Source: Pogona vitticeps
Taxonomy: Eukaryota > Chordata > Lepidosauria > Squamata > Agamidae
DNA length: 64,000 nucleotides
Direction: 5' to 3'
Assembly (NCBI RefSeq): GCF_051106095.1
Contig: NC_135794.1
Coordinates: 23,004,747 to 23,068,746 of the forward strand
Shown one piece after another: positions 26,601-34,633 of this stretch; the first letter of the stretch is position 1, and every line of letters begins with the position of its first letter. The position numbers and the translations under genes are program-made. The notes under the pieces are model-generated. The model was not told where the DNA came from. It was given only the letters and a program-made list of their open reading frames with translations, and searched no databases.

Positions 26601-28977
26601 TGGTGCCCCGTATAGCGAGGTTAATCCGTTCCGGATTAACCTTCGCTATACGAAAACATCGCTGTGCGGGTAAGGAAAGCCTATTGGAATGCATTAAACT
26701 TAGTTTAATGCGTTCCAATAAGCTTCGAAACTTACCCCTCCAGCGATGTTTTCGCGTCCGGCGGCCATTTTGGAGCTGCCGATCAGCTGATCGGCGGCTC
26801 CAAAATGGCCACCGGATGACCCGAAATGCCCCCCCGCAGCGTTTTCGCGACCTCCGTAAGCAAGGGGAGGGCGCGAAAACACTGATAGGGGCCATTTCGG
26901 GTCATGCGGCGGCCATTTTGGAGCCGCCGATCAGCTGTTCAGCGGCTCCAAAATGGCCGCCGGAGGCCCCAATCGTCGCAAAGCGAGTGCGGCGATTGGG
27001 GCTGATCCGTATAGCGATCCCCAAAAAGGGATCGCTATACGGATTCTTCGTTAAACGGTGCGCGCGTTAAGCGAGGCACCACTGTATTTATATTTGTTAG
27101 TTAATGGTATATCTCTTCTCTCCTCCAGCGGTCTCAAGTAGCCTACACGGCCGACTTCCTTCCTGCTTTATGCTCATAAAGTTCCTGGGGCGTTAGTCGG
27201 TCTGAGAAACAATAGTGCAAAATCAGTCCGCGAGTTTCATACCTCTTGAGGACTAGAAAACTGAGTCGTTCCCACTCTAGTCCTCTGGCCGGTTTACCGC
27301 ATCGGCATTCCTTAATTTCAAGCTAGCAGGACTAGCGTGAACCACGTTCGTCGATTTGCCAGGTTGACCCCCGTCTTTGCTCCCCAAAATGGAACCTGAT
27401 TATTTTAAGCAAACCTAAGGAATCCATGAACAATTACTGGAATGGAGGTCAGGCCAGGACTGGCCCAGGTGTTAGACAGATGCTTTGGGGGTTGGGGAGG
27501 GTTGGCTCTGTTTGTCTCTAGAAAAAAAAAATGAGACGACGCATTTCAAAAGAAGATGCTCTTTTATTTCATTTTACGTTTTCCAGCTGAGAGCAGCCAA
27601 AGCAGTGGGCAGTTTCAAGGGAGGCCTTCCGAGGTTTGGTCTCAGTGGCAAAGCCAGCATCATAACCAGCAGAACAGCGAGCAGCACCCACACCAGCAAA
27701 CGAGCCAGACGGAGGTGTTCCAGGTGAGCCAAAACCACGCCGTTCCTGGTACTTCAAGAACACGAGCAGCGTGAACCTGACAGTCTAATGGCCAGATTCC
27801 CTGCTTCCTGTGGGCAGGAAGCAGTGGGAGGTAGTGGCTAGTGCCTGGGAGAGCCAGCTTCGGGCCCACAAAGCTGAGCCTTACAAAACAGGTGGGCAGC
27901 TCCCCTCAGATTATGGGGAGCCATCGGTTTCAATGAGGTTTTGGTTTCTGGGTGCAGAACCAGAAGTTGGGAGTAGAGATGGGCACGAACCAATTCGTCC
28001 CGGTTCGTCCCATTTCATAAAGGTGGGAGCACAGGCACTGCTGTTCTTTCAGCTGATCTAGCCATTCACCTGGCCCTGCTTGCTTGCTTTTCCCGCCTCC
28101 TCGGCTGATCTGCCAGTCACGAGCAGGAGCACAGGCTTCTCTGCCCCGCCCTTTTCTCTGAGTGGCAGATCAGCCAGGAGGGCGGGGCAAAGAAGCCTGA
28201 ACTGCTGCCGGGACTGGAAGATCTGTTGAGGAGGTGCCAGAAGTGACCACACTGGGCCTGGTGAGTGGCTGGTTGAGGTGAGGGAGGGGAGCAGCCACAT
28301 CTGTGCTGCCGCCTTGACGAACCGGGACGAACCAGTTTGTGCCCATCTCTAGTTGGAAGTTCACTTCCTCACAGTGTGTCTGTCCTTGATGGGATGGACT
28401 TGATGACCCCAAGGGTCCCTTCCAAGCCTGCAGTTCTGAGATGATAATAATGCCTCTTAAACATCCAAGTGTTAGGACCTGGCCAGCATTCCAAGGCATT
28501 GTGGGAAAAATTAGAAAGACAGTTCAAACATGTGTAACGTGAGGGCCCCCTGGGCATATAGAGAGCTTCATGACACTGCTGTGTCGGCACTCCTTCTGGG
28601 ATGTGGCTACAAAGGCATGATCTCATCCTTGATGAAAAAAAAAACATTGAGACACAGTGTGGCATCCCATGAAAATGGATGGATGGATGGATAAATAAAT
28701 GCATTAAAAATGAGAAAAGATTGCTTACCATTTATTAATGTTTTTTTTGAAAAAAATTATCTGGTACACTGCAAAGAAAGAACACTTGTTTTGCTTGACA
28801 TGTAAAATGACCCTTTTAAAAAAACAGGTTTCATCCAAGATAAGAAAACTGACATTTTATTTTATTTATGCTTTCCAGGACATGCTCCCCATTCCAGGAG
28901 ATCCGACCCAAGGGACTGGCAATTACAACATTGAGGATTTTGCAGATCTGGGCATGTTTCCTCCATTTTCTGAGTAA
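4441..28977 (+). CDS. ARNT2: ARNT2, last eleven coding exons (5' end outside the window)
   Basis: Class II bHLH-PAS transcription factor. In the nucleus it is the dimer partner of SIM1, NPAS4, HIF-alpha and AHR-type subunits, chiefly in brain and hypothalamus. Exons: 4441-4517, 6831-6965, 7837-7911, 12404-12555, 17694-17766, 18054-18177, 23286-23385, 24389-24527, 25308-25473, 27587-27723, 28879-28977. All have GT/AG borders and their phases join without a break, giving 424 residues plus a split first codon, about residue 293 to the end of the 717-residue human protein. The PAS-B region ([12 protein letters not shown] to the [10 protein letters not shown] segment) is nearly identical to mammals. 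A Gln run ([10 protein letters not shown]), a Ser/Gln/Pro-rich activation region and the tail [16 protein letters not shown] follow. The bHLH and PAS-A exons lie upstream and were not found here. ARNT1 is excluded because the C-terminal region matches ARNT2. Confidence 0.97.
4666..4701. repeat. Perfect 14-bp stem hairpin
   Basis: ATGAGGATATGAGC, loop of 8, GCTCATATCCTCAT. Lies 150 bases after an ARNT2 exon. Probably a foldback of no function. Confidence 0.6.
6001..6335. mobile_element. Diverged hAT-like element
   Basis: Left end GGTAGGCATGAATCAAAC and right end GGCTGGTTCATGTCC resemble the TAGAGATGGGCATGAA family. Target duplications not clear. Boundaries approximate. Confidence 0.4.
6831..6965 (+). 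CDS. ARNT2: ARNT2 exon: start of PAS-B
   Basis: Exactly 45 codons, phase 0 at both ends. Acceptor CTCTCCCAG, donor GTCTGT. It encodes [20 protein letters not shown] through [15 protein letters not shown], the first strands of PAS-B, with no visible change from the mammalian protein. Confidence 0.97.
6966..7836 (+). other. ARNT2 intron
   Basis: Non-coding. Pyrimidine-rich tract at 7140-7256. One arm of the dispersed hairpin family (GATGGGAGTTGTAATCC) near 7596-7613. Otherwise nothing recognised. Confidence 0.6.
7837..7911 (+). CDS. ARNT2: ARNT2 exon: [20 protein letters not shown]
   Basis: Exactly 25 codons, phase 0 to 0. Acceptor GACTAG, donor GTAAGA. It encodes the PAS-B helix and HPED loop ending in SHLRESFQQ. 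The acceptor has a weak pyrimidine tract, but the protein match is decisive. Confidence 0.96.
8630..9140 (+). mobile_element. CR1-type LINE 3' fragment
   Basis: Plus-strand CR1 words in the expected order: AAGGAAGTAATAATATCACT, TTTTGTCCAGTGCTGGGC, AAGAAGGATGTCGAC, GGCATGATAGCCATCTTCAA, then the UTR-like tail. No usable reading frame; old and truncated. Confidence 0.65.
9198..9234 (+). repeat. 37-bp perfect direct repeat, copy A
   Basis: Begins CTCTGAGCAGAACACTTAGA and is identical over 37 bases to 10687-10723, with no similarity on either side. Confidence 0.85.
10687..10723 (+). repeat. 37-bp perfect direct repeat, copy B
   Basis: Second copy of the segment at 9198-9234, ending AAGCCAAGAACAACAACG; 1489 bases apart in the same intron. 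Confidence 0.85.
11379..11507 (+). repeat. Minisatellite with a unit of about 20-21 bp
   Basis: Around seven units of TGCAGTTGGAAAAAATAA, increasingly diverged to the right. Confidence 0.8.
12404..12555 (+). CDS. ARNT2: ARNT2 exon: end of PAS-B and PAC segment
   Basis: Acceptor TTCTGCAG, donor GTACGT. Encodes [16 protein letters not shown], then [15 protein letters not shown] and the YIICTNTNV strand. The last codon (Lys) is split, two bases here. One change from human is visible: Ile for Thr after YRFR. Confidence 0.97.
14225..14330. repeat. Diverged hairpin-family fragment
   Basis: CCCAAACTGGTGCCCTTCCA, GGACTCCATCTCCCATTATC and CCAGCATGGCTAAGAATC are the left arm and core of the family. 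The right arm is poorly kept. Confidence 0.4.
15185..15415 (-). mobile_element. tRNA-derived SINE, long-tail type
   Basis: On the minus strand the head reads TAGCTCAGTGAGTTAGGCAT with GGTTGGGAGTTCGATTCCCC. The body contains GCCAGCCTGTGTAGCCTTGG and the segment complementary to CAGGGAGAGAATGCTCAGAA. Confidence 0.65.
16431..16595. mobile_element. 165-bp TA-flanked hairpin MITE (ATAAGACGCAC family)
   Basis: Starts CCGTATTTTTTGCACCATAA and ends TTATGGAGCGAAAAATACGG, near-perfect inverted ends, with TA target duplications. Non-autonomous DNA transposon; superfamily probably Tc1/mariner from the TA. Confidence 0.75.
17694..17766 (+). CDS. ARNT2: ARNT2 exon: Gln-rich helix [16 protein letters not shown]
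   Basis: Acceptor TTTCCAG, donor GTGAGA. Completes the split Lys codon and encodes 24 residues ending SSYDLSQ, the start of the region after PAS-B. The Gln run is conserved in length with human. Confidence 0.96.
18054..18177 (+). CDS. ARNT2: ARNT2 exon: VPVP...[19 protein letters not shown]
   Basis: Acceptor AAATAG, donor GTAAGT with the last base T of a split Ser codon in this exon. The first part ([20 protein letters not shown]) is the most diverged ARNT2 stretch in the window compared with human; the second part ([19 protein letters not shown]) is invariant. Confidence 0.95.
18475..18524. repeat. Perfect 20-bp stem, 10-base loop hairpin after a poly(A) tract
   Basis: AAACCCTGATTGTTTGGGAC pairs exactly with GTCCCAAACAATCAGGGTTT around the loop GAGCGCCAAG. 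It directly abuts an A-run of about 14. Confidence 0.7.
18851..18987. mobile_element. hAT/Charlie-type hairpin with CAGTGGTTCC ends, first of two in tandem
   Basis: Starts CAGTGGTTCC. Arms TTCTTGGACTGCAACTCCCA and TGGGAGTTGCAGTCCAAGAA are exact complements. No coding. A second copy follows after 8 bases. Confidence 0.65.
18996..19132. mobile_element. hAT/Charlie-type hairpin, second of two in tandem
   Basis: Starts CATTGGTTCCCC, ends TTGAGAACCACTG. Same arm sequence as its neighbour (CTCCCAGAAGCC against TTTCTGGGAGTTGCAG). The 8-bp gap to the first copy may be a shared target site. Confidence 0.65.
20000..20335 (-). mobile_element. L2-type LINE RT C-terminal fragment
   Basis: The minus strand resembles the L2 RT end: a [15 protein letters not shown]-like stretch (family form LDYCNALYxGLP) followed by [15 protein letters not shown] (family FKVL.YKALNG). 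Interrupted and degenerate. Confidence 0.55.
20453..20579. mobile_element. hAT/Charlie-type hairpin copy
   Basis: Arms carry GGTCCCCAACTTGGGGTCCC and GCCAAGGCTGGGAACCGCTG. The right arm keeps GGGAGTTGTAGTCCAAGAAC. Diverged on the left side. Confidence 0.6.
20627..20709 (+). repeat. Compound (CT)n-(CA)n microsatellite
   Basis: About 48 bases of CT followed by about 34 of interrupted CA. Confidence 0.95.
21308..21548 (+). mobile_element. Full-length tRNA-derived SINE, long-tail type
   Basis: A-box-like GCATAGCTCTATGGTTTAGG, B-box GGGAGTTTGATTCC, body AGAGCCAGCCTGGGGGGCC, GTCAGATCTGACTTGATGG near the end and a (GTT)n tail. The most complete copy in the window. Confidence 0.75.
21650..21770. 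repeat. Diverged hairpin-family copy
   Basis: CTACCATGCCTATCATCCCC with the mirrored GGGGCTGATGGGAGCAGGAG, then TTGGGCTAGAGGTTCCCCAG. Old fragment, limits approximate. Confidence 0.4.
22830..22945 (-). mobile_element. tRNA-derived SINE, short-tail type
   Basis: Minus-strand copy: AGCTCAATGATTTTGGTC, GAGGGTTTGATTCCCC, then the short tail complementary to GAGCTGGAAGGGACTCGATG. Diverged. Confidence 0.55.
23286..23385 (+). CDS. ARNT2: ARNT2 exon: KKMMSSAS...SGKSF, with triple tandem acceptor
   Basis: Three AGs three bases apart precede the exon, so it may start at 23283, 23286 or 23289, all in frame. The middle site gives TTSDKKMM, the same length as human SASEKKMM, and is used for this model. 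The others would give TTSADKKMM or TTYKKMM. Donor GTATGG, phase 2. Encodes a Ser/Gln-rich part of the C-terminal region. Confidence 0.93.
23386..24388 (+). other. ARNT2 intron
   Basis: Non-coding. Holds part of a hairpin element (23868-23972), and a stretch near 23640-23850 that may be a minus-strand L2 tail (it shares AGACCCTCTCTTGTG with the L2 copy at 36090). Confidence 0.5.
23868..23972. mobile_element. hAT/Charlie-type hairpin, right end missing
   Basis: Left arm GGTCCCCAACGTTGGATCCC, right arm GGGAGTTGCAGTCCAGGAAC. The right terminal GGGAACCACTG part is not seen, so it is truncated. Confidence 0.55.
24389..24527 (+). CDS. ARNT2: ARNT2 exon: [20 protein letters not shown]
   Basis: Acceptor TTTTCAAG, donor GTAGGA. 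Encodes 46 residues ending RPPFPGQ after completing a split Ser codon. Substitutions from human are scattered and conservative ([16 protein letters not shown] against NMSQISRQLNQSQVAW). Confidence 0.96.
24528..25307 (+). other. ARNT2 intron
   Basis: Non-coding; contains the 138-bp hAT-type hairpin at 24702-24839 and a single related arm at about 24900-24925 (GGGAGTTGTAGTCTGG). Confidence 0.6.
24702..24839. mobile_element. 138-bp near-perfect hAT hairpin with target duplications
   Basis: Starts CAGTGGTTCTTAACCTTTGT. Its right half is the reverse complement of the left over about 50 bases with few mismatches. Flanks GTCTACAC and CTCTACAC match at 7 of 8, supporting a hAT insertion and fairly young age. 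Confidence 0.75.
25308..25473 (+). CDS. ARNT2: ARNT2 exon: Ser/Pro-rich activation region
   Basis: Acceptor CTGTTCAG, donor GTAGGT. Encodes [14 protein letters not shown] through [18 protein letters not shown], 55 codons and one base. It is GC-richer than the surrounding intron. Other frames are also open across it, but only this one matches ARNT2. Confidence 0.96.
25801..25911 (+). repeat. Degenerate GGAC/GGAT microsatellite
   Basis: Alternating GGAC and GGAT blocks split by two GAGAAAGAGAGA interruptions. Confidence 0.9.
26598..27084. mobile_element. Palindromic Tc1/mariner-superfamily MITE, copy 2
   Basis: Starts CAGTGGTGCCCCG, ends CGAGGCACCACTG, TA at both flanks. The interior is CpG-rich with repeated GGCGGCCATTTTGGAGC-type words in both orientations, so it can fold into a long multi-arm hairpin. 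No coding region. Confidence 0.75.
27587..27723 (+). CDS. ARNT2: ARNT2 exon: Gln/His-rich [18 protein letters not shown]
   Basis: Acceptor TTTTCCAG, donor GTGAGC. Encodes 45 codons after a split Ala codon, ending QTEVFQ. It is rich in Gln and His (SQWQSQHH, then Gln/His repeats), typical of the ARNT2 activation region. Confidence 0.96.
27724..28878 (+). other. ARNT2 last intron
   Basis: Non-coding. About one third is a hAT element with 8-bp target duplications (27974-28351). It is followed by a SINE-type tail (about 28375-28450) and a short (GGAT) stretch near 28678. Confidence 0.6.
27974..28351. mobile_element. hAT-superfamily non-autonomous element
   Basis: Ends TAGAGATGGGCACGAACC and GTTTGTGCCCATCTCTA are inverted repeats, flanked by 8-bp duplications GTTGGGAG and GTTGGAAG, the hAT signature. 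No transposase inside. Confidence 0.8.
28879..28977 (+). CDS. ARNT2: ARNT2 terminal coding exon
   Basis: Acceptor CTTTCCAG. Encodes [20 protein letters not shown] and the acidic, aromatic tail [12 protein letters not shown], then TAA. Identical to mammals except Met to Ile in LPIPGD. Confidence 0.97.
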   Translation, partial: DMLPIPGDPTQGTGNYNIEDFADLGMFPPFSE

Positions 28978-30589
28978 ATTTATCTAGGCAGATAACCTCT
29001 GGAATTATGTCCGGGGAGAAGAGCGGGAAGAGACCCACCCAGACATAGTTTGGACTCTGCTTGTTCTGTTTTAACTTATCGTAGCTGCTCTTAAACGTGC
29101 CGTCTCCATTCTCATCTTTCAGATAATAACTTGGCTGTCCTTCGAGATGTGGGCCATGGAGGTTCTGAGGAAATAACGAAGGCCCGCTCCCCTTTGGGGT
29201 TCTGGTTAGGGTTCATTGCGTCATCTCATTTCCATTTTGTGTAGAGGGTGGGGGGTTTGATTTTTGTGTAGAGGGAACGGCGCTTTGATTGTAAACTTTC
29301 TCTTAACTTTTGAATGTGAACCATTCCGTAACTTTCCCTTTTAGAGAAAGTTGTTTGTGTAAATAGATAATGTGATAAGAAGAAAAAAAAAACTCCCAGT
29401 TTGCACCATTACTTGAAAATCAGTCCTCTAGATTTTGAGAGGGAGAGCCAGGGTACCTCCGTGGGCAGAGCGTGGGGCTCTTAGCTGGCATGAACTGCAG
29501 AAGGGTGTCTAAGCCCGGCCATCTTGATGATCTTGTGTAGTGGAAGAGGAACCACTGTGAACAGTTGGTTTAAAGCGAGCATGACAGTGAATTCCATAGC
29601 TTGAGTCCCCCCTCCCTGCATTCTTGATAACCTTCCCGGGGAGCTATCCGAGGTGCTGAACTGTCCCCCACCCATATTCAGGACCTTGGAGAGCTGCTTT
29701 CAAATTCAAAATGAAACCCAGAACGGATTCACTGCCTGGTTGACCCTGGAATAAGCCATCCTCTCCTGAATGTGTGTGTGAAGGACCTTCGCCCCCTCGC
29801 AGCTCCGCCGTTCCTTCTGGCTCACATTGGAGTGCCTCATTTTTCAAGCTTCAGAACCAACTCTTTTAGAATGTCATTTTAGGCCCGTTTCAATGCAAGG
29901 CTAGTTTCTAGCCAGGAAAACTAGCAAGCTCTCTGATGCCTTTTTCCCCTCTCATTTTAAGCCAGCTAAACTTGAATGTGTGTGTGTACATTTTAGTACA
30001 GTCTGTATATTGTGTTGTACGGAGTGAATGTCTAGAGAGGGAGGAAGGGGTGTTTCATCTCAAGATTTTATTTAGTCCTATAAGAGAAAAAGGAAGTGTA
30101 CAATACAGAGATCATACAACTCAATCTTAAGGAACAGTTCATACTTTTTTGGGTGTGTGTGTGATCTATAGCAAGATTACGCAGGAAACTATGTAGTTTG
30201 GAAAAGCAGCTGCACCAGTCATTCCACCACCCTTGTGATGGAGCAGTACGGAAACTGTGCTAACATGTAGGGCTGGTTGACATGTGACTCTTGGTGTTGG
30301 ACATGTGAGTATGAGAAAGAGTAATAGGAGATGCCAGCTTCAGGAGTAGTCTTATATCAGGAGTAACATGTGGTTCCTTCTGTTGTTTCCATCATATGTG
30401 CTCGTATGCTGTGGAGCTCCCTTTATTTTCTCAAAACTTCAGGGTGGATTTCTAAATATCTTGTCTGATAATAACAGCTCCAGATTCATTTTCCAGCAGT
30501 CTTATGGAACGTGTAGGATTGATCCTTCCATGTGAATTCTGTTTTTTTTAACACACTGTGCTTCTTCTTCTCCTCCTCCGTGCCCTTCC

Positions 30590-31010
30590 AAAAGATACAT
30601 ACCCATGTATCTATTCAGCACTGGTTAGATTTCATCAGGAGCACTGTGTCCGGTTCTGGACACTGCATTTTAAGAAGGATGCCAACAAACTGGAGTGAGT
30701 TCAGAGGAGGCTGACAAGGATGATCAGGAGGATGGAAACCAAGCCTTATAAGGAAAGGCTGAAAGAATTGGGTAGGTTTAGCTTTGAGAAAAGAAGACCT
30801 GATGAGGGGATATAATAGCACTGTTCAAATGCTTGAAAGGTAGTCCTTCATAGGAGGGGCAGGATCTGTTCTTGGTCATCCCAGAGGGCAGGAACAGTGT
30901 TTTGGAAGTCTGAATATGGGCAACCTTATCTCATACTGGAATCGGTGAGCTTAAATCTAGAAGGAGCTGGATCAATTGAACTTTCAGGTGTCCCCCCCCC
31001 CAATGCCATA
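30590..31010 (+). mobile_element. CR1-type LINE fragment inside the ARNT2 3' UTR
   Basis: TGTGTCCGGTTCTGGACACT, TTTAAGAAGGATGCCAACAA, GGAAACCAAGCCTTATAAGG and AGCTTTGAGAAAAGAAGACC follow the CR1 3' end order. Sense orientation to ARNT2. Confidence 0.7.
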
Positions 31011-31418
31011 ATTTTATGATGCCTTAATTTCACTGGCAAACAGATAACCATGGACTTCATTTTCTCTTGCTAAAACCTAAAAGTATTCAACTTTTGCAAT
31101 AGGCTAGGAAAGTGGCTGTTCGGGATTCTAACACCCGGTATTTCCCAGCCACCATGTTGTGGCTGTCATTTTTTAATAGTCCCAAAAAGTAACAGTCGGA
31201 GGCGCTGGATTACACACCCGCTCCTAAATTGGTTTCTGAAAACTGGCTTTTCTTATTATTTCGGTTTCCATGTCTGTCAGGACTCCTTCGCCTCACTGTG
31301 GAATTGTGCTGTGGATAACAATGTGTTTTGTACTTCTTCTCTGTATGTTCTGTCTAGCAAAGCGAGTTCTGTGTGTCTGTGTGATTAATAACTTGCCCTT
31401 TTAAAATTTCATTAAAAT

Positions 31419-31424
31419 AATAAA
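31419..31424 (+). terminator. ARNT2: Candidate ARNT2 poly(A) signal AATAAA
   Basis: AATAAA preceded by ATTAAA and a T-rich stretch. It lies 2.4 kb after the ARNT2 stop codon, just before transposon-rich intergenic DNA begins. Other AATAAA-like words exist, so the choice is by context. Confidence 0.5.
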
Positions 31425-31572
31425 TCATCTCAAGCTGTTATCCATCATGAATTGCAAGGCTAAGAATTGGCTCCAGTACAAACGGGAGCAATGGTCTGAA
31501 CTTTGATTTTATTCACCAGGGCATTCACCAGGGCACGAGATTTGCCCCCCACGTAAATATGCACAGGGCTAG

Positions 31573-31574
<2 letters not shown>

Positions 31575-31622
<48 letters not shown>
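31575..31622 (+). repeat. (CA)24 microsatellite
   Basis: Uninterrupted CA dinucleotides, 135 bases after the ARNT2 poly(A) region. Confidence 0.97.
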
Positions 31623-31626
<4 letters not shown>

Positions 31627-31639
31627 CTCTGCTACTTTG

Positions 31640-31860
31640 ACCCTGCCCTACTCCTTCAAAAGGACCCAAGACGGCTTACATTAAAAAGGTGATATTTAAA
31701 AGCTGGTAAATAAATAAATAAATATACAAATATTAAGAGAAATCAAGCAAACGGCACACTAAAAAAAAGGTAAACAAAAGCAAACAAAAAGGTAAACAAA
31801 TATCTGCCTAGAGTGGACTTTTAGGCCAGATGGGCGGGGTATAAATCAAATAAATAAAAG
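31640..31860 (+). repeat. L2-like LINE 3' tail
   Basis: AGAGTGGACTTTTAGGCCAG then GGGCGGGGTATAAATC and AAATAAATAAAA, the typical 3' end of squamate L2/CR1-like elements. A similar tail is at about 13025-13110. Confidence 0.45.
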
Positions 31861-32114
31861 CAGCACCCGAAACAGATTCAAAGCAATAAGTCACAACACC
31901 ATTTAAAAGCCCCCTCTTCATTAGTTAATTAATGCAACAATGAAGAGACTATAAAATAAGGAAGCAAACTGGAATTTTACTAAAGAACAGATTCAAAGAC
32001 AAGATGAAACAAGTGATTTCTCTTTTTTTATCCATTTGAGAGGAGGCTTGCTGGAGGGAAATCCCCACTCTGCTGACACTGGACGTGTACTGCCAGATCA
32101 TAGCCAGTCATAAC

Positions 32115-32375
32115 TAGAGATGGGCATGAATCAGAAAAAGTGTAATTCGTTTTGATTTGTGATTCGTGGGGTCAACGAATCATGAATTATGAATTCATGA
32201 ATTTTTTTGACAAATCAACGAATTGATTTGTCAATTTGTTTTTGAATTTAAAACCCTATAAAACGGCCCCCAAAGCACCCTAGAGACACCAAATTGGCTG
32301 GGAAGCTTCCTCTGACCCTCCTCTACAAACCTTGTAATTTTGGTGATTCCCTTTCTAAGTCCATGCTCATCTCTA
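32115..32375. mobile_element. hAT-superfamily element, same end family
   Basis: Starts TAGAGATGGGCATGAATC and ends CATGCTCATCTCTA, flanked by GTCATAAC and GTCATAGC (7 of 8). The interior is AT-rich, full of GAATTCATGAATT-type palindromes, and differs from the copy at 27974; only the ends are shared. Confidence 0.75.
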
Positions 32376-32707
32376 GTCATAGCAAGTTCCTGCCCAGTGA
32401 GACGTTGTAGGTGCTCCCAGCAAAGGGCCTGGCTCCCTCCTCCCTTGAGGACAACACGGTAGATGAGAAGTGGCCACAAAGCACCGGTGAACAGATGTGC
32501 CTCCATCCTGCAGAATGCTGGGCTTTGTCATGTGACAGTTTGTGACTAGGGGCTCGGGTGCTTTAGCAGGAAATTCTAACAATGCCACTACACTACAAAT
32601 GGCAGGATGGGATAGGAAAGAATGATGTTCTTGAGAGCAGTAGCGAATGGTTATAAATTGTGCAGCGTAGGAACACTTTTAAGGAGCTATTTTAATTTCT
32701 CCCAATA

Positions 32708-33145
32708 CAGTCATGCCCCGCTGGATGATTACCCCACTCTACAATGAATCCGCATTGCGTTGCTGTTTTTGTGATCGCTTTTGCGATCGCAAAACAATGG
32801 TTTAAATGGGGGAATTTCGCTTAGCGCTTATCGGTTCCCTGCTTCGGTAACCGATTTTTCGCTTTACAACGATCAACAAACAGCTGATCGTCAGGTTTCA
32901 AAATGGCCACCGGCTGAAGAAAATGGCCCCCCGCTGTTTTCTAGGACGGATTTTTCGCTTTACAGGCACCGAAAATGTCCGCCTTATGGAGGATCTTCAC
33001 TGGACGAGCAGGTATTCAGCCCATTGGAACTCATTGAACGGTTTTCAATGCATTTCAATGGGTTTTCATTATTTCATTTGACGACGTTTTCGATCTACAG
33101 CGATTTCGCTGGAACGAATTAACGTCGTCAAGCGAGGCACCACTG
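32708..33145. mobile_element. Palindromic Tc1/mariner-superfamily MITE, copy 3
   Basis: Starts CAGTCATGCCCCGC and ends GCGAGGCACCACTG between TA dinucleotides. Interior carries CAGCTGATCG and CAAAATGGCCACCGGC words shared with copies 1 and 2. No transposase. Confidence 0.75.
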
Positions 33146-34362
33146 TACTTTGCTTAGAGAGCATTCTTCCTGGACACTGTGAGAAGTTGAGCTTTTGGTT
33201 CCCGGCTGCCCGCGGCCTGTTTTGTTTTTTTAAGGGTGGTACAAGGAAATTGTCAGGGTGAATCTTTTGAATGTGCCAAGGCCCCGACAGCTGCCCTGGG
33301 AAGATGCCATTCCTTCTGCCAGCGCTGCCTTGGTGTGGCTTCGCTTTCCCAGCCGTGACAACTTCCAGAGCACTGACATTGCTTCATGGGAACGTTAACA
33401 GTAGCTGGACAGCTGTGTAAATACACCCAGATTTTAAAAAGGGAAAGATAGCAGATTTTTTAGCACGGGGGGTGGTGGTGGAATACAATAATCAGTTCTT
33501 AATTTCCCTCAGCCTTTTATCTTTAGTCTTTTCCTTCCCTCCGCCAAATACCCACGGGCAAATGAAGTTCTAAATTGAAGAACGGTGGGAGAAGAGGAAA
33601 TAAAACTTAAGCTTGTTTTTTTGCATTTGGAGCTAAAGGTGCTCTGACTTCTGCCCAATCTGAGGCGGCCTCTCAGCTTTCAAGAATATTCTTCTGTTTC
33701 AAGCTCGTTGTTAATAATGCATTAGCGATATCCGTGTTCTTTAATTTGGCACGGTAGGGACAATTGGCAATGAGAGGATGATTAGATACAGCCTCCACCT
33801 TCCCATTCCTTCCTTGTTGCCTTTCTCAAGCCGTTCTTCACACACAGCTCATCCCGGCTGGAATGGCAAGTGTTACATGAATGGCTTCGGCAAACCTTTT
33901 ACATGCCTGGGAGCCACTGCTGTTATCACTGATCAGCGATCAGAGATAAGCGTATGTAAAGTGAAAGGCTACCCTTTTCAAGTGCTGGGCATTCTTAGTC
34001 TTATCTCCAGACTGTGATGCTTTTTTGACATGCATACAGTCTCACCATGAAGTTAACCTATCATACCTTGGCCCTCATTCACTGTATCCTTTACAGTGGC
34101 TGTTGTTTTTCGTTCTCTCTCTTTCAAGAGTGGTGCTAAAACACATTTCCAGACTTTGGCTTGCAATTTCAATTAACCACAGTTTGGTGTTGCATCCAAC
34201 TAAACTGTGGTTAATCTCAACTCTTGTCCGAAACAAACCTGGTTTGGAGTTGCCTTCTTTCATGTGCACCATAGTTAACATTCACCACGGTCTATTGGAT
34301 TCAAACAAAACAATACACGTAAACATTAAAGAAAATAGAAACAAAACCTTGATTTATGAACT

Positions 34363-34490
34363 GCTGGATAACTCAGTGGTGTAGGTGTCTGGACAAAGGT
34401 TGGGAGTTCGATTCTCCACTGTGCCTCCTTGATAAAGGCTGGACTTGATGATTCCTAGACTTCCTTCCAGTTCTGTTGTTCTAAGATTTG
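34363..34490 (+). mobile_element. tRNA-derived SINE, short-tail type
   Basis: Head GGATAACTCAGTGGTGTAGG, B-box GGGAGTTCGATTCTCC, then CTTGATAAAGGCTGGACTTG and CCTTCCAGTTCTGTTGTTCT. Confidence 0.65.
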
Positions 34491-34633
34491 CAATTTTTAA
34501 AATACCTGTTTTTAATCTTCTTTCTCCTCTCATTTTGAGAGGAAGGAGAAATTTTAATTCAATGGATCAATCAGTTGAACAATTAAACAAACAACTAAAG
34601 GAGCTGGTATCTGTGAAAATTCTTAGTCATATC

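Larger units (their letters stand above)
25474..27586 (+). other. ARNT2 intron
   Basis: Non-coding; contains a degenerate GGAC/GGAT microsatellite (25801-25911) and the 487-bp palindromic TA-flanked element (26598-27084). Confidence 0.6.
28978..31440 (+). other. ARNT2: ARNT2 3' UTR (inferred extent)
   Basis: No coding capacity. It runs from the TAA at 28977 to the poly(A) signal at 31419. A CR1 LINE fragment (about 30590-31010) sits inside it. The last 250 bases before the signal are repeat-free and AT-rich, as in a conserved 3' UTR end. The extent is inferred from the signal, not from transcripts. Confidence 0.55.

Noticed and set aside
26561-27070. Open frame of 169 codons
   Set aside because: Lies wholly inside the palindromic MITE (26598-27084), and a similar frame exists on the other strand because of the palindrome.
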